Source of the DNA: Cristatella mucedo
Taxonomy: Eukaryota; Bryozoa; Phylactolaemata; Cristatellidae
Reading direction: 5' to 3'
NCBI GenBank assembly: GCA_009760855.2
Contig: WPIO01000130.1
Location: 1,017,001-1,081,000 of the forward strand
DNA length: 64,000 bases
Below the pieces are notes generated by a model. That model did no database searches. It was not told the DNA's origin and worked only from the letters and a program-made list of their open reading frames with translations. Made by a program: the position numbers and the translations under genes. This document shows, piece by piece, positions 57,470-64,000 of this stretch. Positions within the stretch are counted from its first letter, which is position 1; every line of letters begins with the position of its first letter.

Positions 57470-57730
57470 CTAATAATAATAAATTTTCACAGTACCCTCA
57501 GAGAACTTAATCTCTTTCTACGCACTTGACGTACGCCGCAAAAGAAGCATTGCCAAAGTGGCAGTGGTAACATGCACGATGTCAACGGCACAATATTGTT
57601 AGGGGGGTAGCATGCACAGTTTCAGCAAGCATAATATGGTTAGTGCTAACATTCACAGTTTCGGCACGCATAAGCACACATAAAAACGAATCACATGAAC
57701 CCACCAAATGCTGTGAGAAACAGGTACACG
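57470..57730 (-). mobile_element. LINE-A 3' end, diverged
   Basis: (AAT)3, stem-loop (gtaccctcagagaacttaat...), 3' UTR with a duplicated 'ggttag...catgcacagttt' segment, and last codons (cccaccaaatgctgtg). Confidence 0.8.
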
Positions 57731-58561
57731 TTGCCTCTATATGATTGAAGCGTACTGCAATCAGGAATCTCGGACTCAGTCTCGGTCTGTCGTTCACGGC
57801 GTGGCTGACGGCCCCGCTACGCTATGCTACGTTCTGCGATTGCGTCCCGATTGCTCCGCATCGAGCATCGAATCGATTTCACGGTCCCCTCTCTCTCTCT
57901 CTCTCTGCCTTGATGAAAGATGATAAACGATGTGCGTGCCTCTAATTAGACAGCACGAGGCAGTGCCTCGCAAGAGGTGGGCCCCTTTGAGTCAGTTAAA
58001 TAGAATAACTATTGTACGACTCCAAACAAGTGATCCCCTTAGAAATAATAGGCCTTCTGAAAACCGACGTGAGCACGCTCTGGCAGCATTTCTAGCCTCA
58101 TCTAGAAAAAAATACTAGATAAGGCACCGTATGCCTTAAACACTTTTTAATCGACAGCCACTGGAGCCACTGCGAAAAACTTTATATTCAAGGATTCTAA
58201 TTATTAAATTCTTAAGCTTGGTATACCGCCTCTGAAATCAGTCGTGGCGGCCACCCGGGAGGTCTTTCTATTTTTTTGGTCGCGGGAAGGATTGTGGCTA
58301 AAGGCCCGATAGAGCGCGCTCACGTGACCTCACAGCGATTCCACGCCAGTGCGACCGCTGGAGGGACCGGTTGAATGCTAAAGCTTCCTCGACGGCAATT
58401 TGCTTCTATAAGGTACACGGAGCCTGCCACTTTTTATCTGTCTTGCAGAGTGATTTAAAAGGTTGACATTTTTTGCTAACAATAGACTTGGAGCTAAAGG
58501 TCTGAAACTGCGTCGCAAGAGCTGCCAGTTTTCTACACCCGGAGGCCCCTCGCCAGGATAG
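57731..58561. other. intergenic DNA, nothing recognised
   Basis: A short (CT)n at 57885-57907 and a CACGTG motif near 58320. No gene. Confidence 0.35.
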
Positions 58562-58616
58562 GGACCTTTGAAGCTGACCTTTGAAGCCGCGCTTCAAAGG
58601 CCAGCTTCAAAGGTCC
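58562..58616. repeat. 26-bp near-perfect inverted repeat with 3-nt loop
   Basis: Arms 58562-58587 and 58591-58616 differ at one position only (A against G, a possible G-U pair). Each arm is itself a direct repeat of (g)acctttgaagc. Loop cgc. It would fold into a very stable hairpin. Confidence 0.93.
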
Positions 58617-59349
58617 ACCACTCGGCAAGCAGCGTTCGCCTCTCATCCCTAAAAAATTTTTTTTTAGTCTCCCTTTAAAAGAAATGGTAGCCTAAAAGTG
58701 CACACGAGACGAGATTTTATTCAGCCCTTCCTGGGGAAAAATGGCCGCAAAACACTCCTTGCATCAAGCTTCGCCGAATGCAGCCCAGCTCCCAACAAAT
58801 ACTGACCTTTAGCTCAACTATCAAGATCAAGTTTTGCCCCTCGCGCTGCTAGCTAACGGGCGTTTCCAGCATAGCCGGAAGCAATGTACGATTCAACCGC
58901 TAGCATTTCCCGGTCCCCGTAGCGTGCGGCGTTGGTCCGACGCTTAGGCTCGGTCCTAAAAACGTCCCTCTGAGTAAACCCAAGGCTAGAATGATGAAAA
59001 CAAGGGCCCGTTACAAACGGCACTACCCATACTTGTCACAAACGTGGTGGAGCGACTCCTACGTCCGGACAGAGCTAGGCCGCAGATGCAGCTCGCTCGA
59101 AACGACGCCTGTGCCTTGGCGACGAGCGACGGATGCCGCCGACGCTTTTAGCTTTTGAACTAAAGTCTCGCAGATGAACTAAAGTCTCGCAGATGCCCCC
59201 CCCAGTGCATGCAGGATGTAGAGAGTAGGAAAACGCGGCAGCAGCAAATAGCTCGCAAAGCTTAAGGCAGAAATTCAACATCCGTAGCGTAGAGAAGTCT
59301 GTTCCACAGCGGCAAAGGTTAGAGGCATAGAGAATCAGCCACGGAGTAA
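58617..59349. other. intergenic DNA, nothing recognised
   Basis: A short direct repeat tgaactaaagtctcgcagatg occurs at about 59156-59176 and 59175-59195. No gene. Confidence 0.4.
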
Positions 59350-59997
59350 TAAAATAATAATAATAGCACACTTGATAAACCGCCCTCAGAGAACTCAATC
59401 TCTTTCTAGCCGCTTTCATATGCTGCAAAGGAAGCATGATTGAATGGTTAGTAGCAGCATGCTCAATTAACAACAAGAATAACATGGTTAGGGGTAACAT
59501 GCACAGGGTCAGCATGCAAGTGTGGTTAGTAGCAGCATGCACAGTGTCAGCACGCGTAAGCACATGAAGGACGAATCACTGGGAACCACTAAATGCTGTG
59601 ATAAATAATTGCGTTTTTTATTTCTTTTTAAATGTGGTCAAGTCAAGGGATGTCGTCGACGCAAGTCGGGAGTGAGTTCCAGGCTTTGGCAGCATACGAA
59701 CTAAAGGCGTGGTCTCCAAAGGATTTGAGGTTTGTACGAGGTATAAGTAAACAGTTTGATTCCGAAAAGCGGGTGGTACGATGCTTAGCCCTGCGGGGCA
59801 GTAGATCTGATAGGTAGCTAGGAGCCAAAGAATGAAGAGACCTGAAAATAGTGACAAAACCTTGAAGTAAATTCGTTGCCTGACTGGTAGTCAGTACAGG
59901 TCGGGGAGAAGTGGTATGACGTGTTAACTGCGACGCTCAAGACAGACAAGCCTAGCTGCATAGTTTTGCACCAGCTGTAAGCGCCATAAAACTCTTG
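59350..59997 (-). mobile_element. LINE-A 3' fragment
   Basis: (AAT)n, stem-loop, 3' UTR, and about 300 bp of reverse-complement coding sequence. The frame at 59643-59828 includes MAPSYLSDLLPRRAKHRTTR. It extends to gcgccataaaact near 59990. Confidence 0.9.
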
Positions 59998-60049
59998 TAA
60001 CGCCCAAAAAAAAGGCCGTATTTAACATGGCGTATTAAACTGCCTCATT

Positions 60050-60180
60050 TGTATCGCAAAGGCAGAAGAGCTTTAATGGCCATCGCAGCCGCTTGCAGTA
60101 GGCAATAAAAGATCGCCCATGTCAGGACTCGAGCCCACAACCCGGTCTGCACTCACTCGAGCTCCTCACCTCCTGAAAGT
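60050..60180 (-). mobile_element. SINE1 copy
   Basis: Reverse-complement SINE1: tatcgcaaaggcagaagagc, gcagccgcttgcagtaggc, gatcgcccatgtcaggactcgagcc (box B-like), ctcctcacctcctg (box A-like). Confidence 0.75.
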
Positions 60181-63100
60181 TAAGACCCGAAGCACCTCTT
60201 AGCTGCCGACAGGTGCTAAGCCTCCGCGAAACTTTCGCTCACCTCAGACTCCGCTCAGAGCGCCTGCTCAATACCTAGAGACTAAACTGACTGAACATCA
60301 TTCGACTGAGGTTTTCATACCTCCTAATCCTAGATTATTCCATAGCCGGTTTTAAGTCGTTATAATTCGGGAACCGAAAATAATATTTCGGCCGATATGG
60401 TCTGCCGGCTGAACCGGCCTGCAGCTCTATCGTGATCTTGCTGCCCGACCTCTATTTTCTATTTTCTGTTCGTGCTGCATTCGAACTAGGAATATAGACT
60501 GTTTTGAATTATTATCTTTTTAAATATCTCAATAATCCATCATTTTTAAAGTATTTAAACTATTTATGATACATATAATATTGTTCGAACTAAGCAAGGG
60601 TGTGTGTGTTTTTTTCGGTGACGTTTCTCACGCTTCCTACGCCCGGCCCGTCCCCTTCGCTGTCTTTACCAACGCCCGCAGGAGGGACGTCGGCATCTTA
60701 AAGTGGTTAGTTAGAAGGTGAACGACCGATTCGGCGTCAAATCGAGACCGACCGGAAACGATGAATTGACAGACAGATCGACAGTCGACAAACTGGGTCT
60801 TGAGAGCCGCAGCGTTGCACGCTGCTGTTGCTATTGTCCCGGTCTCCGCCCTTCCCCTCACGAAGAGGCATGCTCACTGGCCTGGCCTGGCTGGTAAGTG
60901 CCCTCTTCGACAAAGCCTATATCCGTAGGCCTCAACAAGATGATAAGGAGCGTGTCAGGCTTCTTGAGGTCGATTGACACCTACCGACTGGTTGACTTTA
61001 TTTGCCGCCAGCAATCAAACGATCCCACATCTTGGCCGAGTCACTACCCCTCACCCACAAAGCACAGCCATACAGCCATCCCCCAACACCCGAGTCGCTC
61101 TGCCAGCCAGAAGCTGCCGCCGCTGTTCCTCGGACAATGCAGCTGGCAAAAAAGGGTCTGCCATAGCTGCCGCCAACCACCGCCCGGTGACTGAGGCAGA
61201 TGCTGTCTTTTAAAAAAGACCTGACCAGCCCTTCATCGTTTCTGGACTGACTGGGGACGGTGTGCGAACCTGCAATACCGCTTCTGACGCTGACGCACGA
61301 AAGACAGTATTGCCTGCGAGTAACTATCGAAACGGCACCGTCCTGAGCATGAGTCCTAAAAGATTTTTCGATCTGCTGTCGTTCCCCGGTCTAGCTTGTG
61401 AGCTGTAAATTCCCAGTCACGAGTTTGAATCCAGCAGCGGTGCGTTTTCAGCACTGAGTGAAGCTATTCGTGACCAGTTGGCTCACAATGCCTCTGCGGT
61501 GGGTGCGGGTAGTCAGAGAAATGCGTCCCTGACAGGGAACAATTTGCTAAATCGATAGCCGCACTGTTCGCAATAGAACAAAGATAATGTGTACCAATAT
61601 AGGATTTGATGGTGCCGTTTTAAAATTGCACCCTGTTCGAGCTACCCTCACTACCGCTTCGGTCGCAGTCTTTGCCCTTTAAAGGTGGCGGTTGAGCCCT
61701 CTTTTTTACGGTCCGATGGGCAAGAGGTTCGTGCACGTGCGGCATTAGCACGGCTGCGACTGTCGCAGCCGAGAGCTATGTCTGCTGTGACTGACAGCAG
61801 TGTTTTTTTTTTAATCAGCTGCTCGTTGCGATAAAAACGTGGCTCTAACGTTGCAATCCTTCGTGGGCTCACTACTACGCGCCAGGTGCTCAAACAAAGG
61901 GCTCGTCTAGGCAAGGAGAACCGTCCGACCGACGAAAGCACATTTCCGTAGGGCAATGGGCACGCCTTTGGCAGATAGGCGGCGCAGATAGAGAAAGCCG
62001 ATTGACGCCTCTCGGTTCTTTCCGGTACTATTCCCCGTTGTCCCTTCGCTGTACTTCGAGGCTTTTGAACGCTCCTGATCGCTGCTCCTGAGCTGCCCGT
62101 TTCACTCTTTCGAGTAAACCTTGTGCACATGTTAATTTGTCAACTTCGCGACAAGTTTGAAGGCGGAACTCTCACTTCGTAAGCCTCCAAACCGAGCCAA
62201 AGCGCGGAGAATCGTAAATAGCGTAGATTGCATACTGAAAAATGGCCGTCATCGAAAACCCGTAGCCTGCAAAATTGAAGAATCTCACAGATTAACTTCA
62301 CCTTGCAATTGGGTCTTAATGAACACTGCTATTGCTGCTTAATTAGTGCTCGTTAGACCGCCAATCTAGCTAGCGAGACAGCCTAGGGTGCAGCTTCAAA
62401 ATCTGCCGAATAATGTGTACTATGTAAGGAATACTATGGCGACATACAAAATGCCCATCGTAGCTAATTTACTTTTCTCTATTCAGTTAATTGTTTGTCT
62501 AAACACCTTTGCCTTGATGCCGAACCTTTCGTCAGCGCCAACCTTATGCTCAAATCGATCAGCATGTATCGGCAGGCACACGCGCTCTATCCAATAAAGC
62601 AGCACTACTTAATATAACTCCGTAACTTGGCTTTGTCAAAATGCATACTAACGCTAGTCAATTCATTTAGCGAGAGTGCTTATACAAAGCATTTAGAGAG
62701 AATAATTCTTTAATCTGTTGTCGGTCTCGCGACTGCGGTTGCACCTACAGCATCCATTCTCGCTATTCCAGTAACGCGGCAATTGTGACTTAGGTAGCGC
62801 TAGAAAATTATCTGCAATGAAAAGTATGCTTTTCAGAAGGTGGTGAAGCAATTAATCAACCGATATATCGGTTCAGGCACTATTTTTAATTTTTTCCACC
62901 TGAAATTTCTCTTCGTCGATGACTGCATGAACTTCGCATTTGTGCTCCTCCCTCTCCCCCTCGGCCTGGCCCATTGCTCCCAGCGCCAACCAGTCTCGAA
63001 TTCCATTCGTGTCGTACCCGAAGAACATTTCATCTTGCTTAGCTTCCTGCGGTTCGCGGTAGCCCGCTGACGGCAACGTGCCAAGAGCCGTTGCCATTGG

Positions 63101-63779
63101 AAGCCACATTGGGCCGGGGGCATTGCGGCTGCGAGCCGGTCCTGCTTTCGACAGCTGCTCCGGTTTTTTTCCCCAGTCGCCTCCATCAGAGTTAGTGCCA
63201 AACTGGAAGGAAATGATTGAGCGATGCAGACTCGCTGCATCGTCGACAACTTGCGGCCGCCGCTGGCTTTCTTCGGGGTCGGCCCGAGTGTGGACAGCCG
63301 GGTAGGGAAATCTGAGGCTTCGGGGTAGACTAGTGGCTGCCTTTCGGGAGAGGCTAAGCACACCACGAGGCATCGATGCGAGAGGCTAAGCACGCCGCGA
63401 AGCATCGATTCGAGGCACCGAGTGGCACCGACATACCCTCGGTGAGGCGCGGCCGTAATGATTATCAGACGTTGTGCGGTAGCTACTATTGCCGCCGCTG
63501 CTGCTGCTGCTATAACGCACCGTCGATACCTACTCGGCGAATCGAGCACAATGGCTATTTTTGGTATTTTCCACTCGCAACCGAGACAGCATAATTTCGC
63601 TTACTATCGTAGGGTGTTTTGTATCTAAGAAATACAAATAAACCAGTTAATAATGCAAATAATACGTACCAATATTCAAATGAAAGCCTTGCTCACTGTA
63701 AGAAGCTTGAAGATTTACATTGAAGCCTTCCTCTAAGACAGTTAACCATTAAAAATACACTTCATTATGATACTTTTAC
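60181..63779. other. intergenic DNA with unassigned open frames
   Basis: The longest frames are minus 62833-63549 (238 codons), minus 62873-63373 (166 codons, another frame), minus 61651-62130 (159 codons) and plus 60898-61194 (98 codons). None has a recognised domain. The two minus frames at 62.8-63.5 kb overlap each other, so at most one can be real. Coding exons cannot be excluded here. No repeat family was recognised. Confidence 0.35.
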
Positions 63780-64000
63780 TAGATGACTCACACCAGCTCC
63801 GGAGTCAAATCTACCTGCCGTCAGCTACATACTTTGTAAAACTTTGGGCCTGCCTAGACAAAAATAGCACAGCCCAATTTGCTCATGCATTCGTGAAATC
63901 TCTGCTAGACCTATGTAACTCAAAGCTCACAGGGTAATGAGAAGCCTCCAGCTAGTACAGAAACTCGTCTGCCTGTGAGAGCGTCCAGTTCTCCGACTTC
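63780..64000 (+). mobile_element. LINE-A fragment, running off the window end
   Basis: Words such as gatgactcacaccagctccg, agtcaaatctacctgccgtc, gcctgcctagaca and catgcattcgtgaaatctc follow LINE-A from about 11835 to 12070. It is cut by the end of the window. Confidence 0.7.

Noticed and set aside
62833-63549. 238-codon minus-strand gene
   Set aside because: No domain recognised, a competing 166-codon frame overlaps it on the same strand, and no splice or promoter support is visible. Kept only as an unassigned open frame.

Overview
The window is animal nuclear DNA. It holds one clearly recognisable protein-coding gene, a hedgehog (hh) orthologue on the + strand. The gene is split into three exons over about 16.3 kb: exon 1 at 21574-21909, exon 2 at 26694-26955 and exon 3 at 37126-37910. 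The spliced CDS is 1383 nt (460 codons plus stop). It encodes a signal peptide, the Hedge signalling domain and a C-terminal Hint autoprocessing domain. Both introns sit where the vertebrate Shh introns sit and in the same phases (0 and 1). The host is a bilaterian, probably an invertebrate. I cannot name the lineage, because the N-terminal signal motif is divergent (CSPGR in place of CGPGR) and the polybasic stretch behind it is lost. The retroelements do not settle it either.

Layout. Positions 1-15.2 kb are gene-poor and repeat-rich. They contain a nearly full-length but broken CR1/L2-type LINE (LINE-B, minus strand, 7206-10600), pieces of a second LINE family (LINE-A) and tRNA-derived SINEs. 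From 15181 to about 21095 lies a tandem duplication (units 15181-18628 and 18629-21095) that stops about 480 bp before the hh start codon. One unit was later hit by a LINE-B 3' fragment with a perfect 7-bp target-site duplication, and the other unit preserves the empty site. The GC- and CpG-rich stretch from about 19.2 to 27.7 kb holds exon 1, the 4.8-kb intron 1 and exon 2. I see no LINE or SINE in it, whereas the 10.2-kb intron 2 is full of them. Downstream of exon 3 there is a candidate poly(A) signal at 38220, a second GC-rich block (38.6-40.1 kb), and then dense decayed repeats to the end of the window.

The repeats fall into a few families. LINE-A has about twenty copies, mostly 3' ends, finishing in a conserved stem-loop followed by (ATT)n. 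LINE-B has eight copies. SINE1 and SINE2 are tRNA-derived and have Pol III box-like motifs. The SINE2 3' end looks like the LINE-A 3' end, which suggests SINE2 borrows the LINE-A machinery. Two decayed non-LINE elements are also present: a hAT-type transposase relic (49190-50680, minus) and an almost end-to-end relic of a dispersed multicopy gene family of unknown function (55189-56956, plus), with a second fragment of that family at 13690-13835. Several long near-perfect hairpins (36367, 41966, 44715, 58562) are not explained by these families.

No rRNA gene, functional tRNA gene or CRISPR array is seen. The many long open frames in the GC-rich parts are best explained by low stop-codon frequency.
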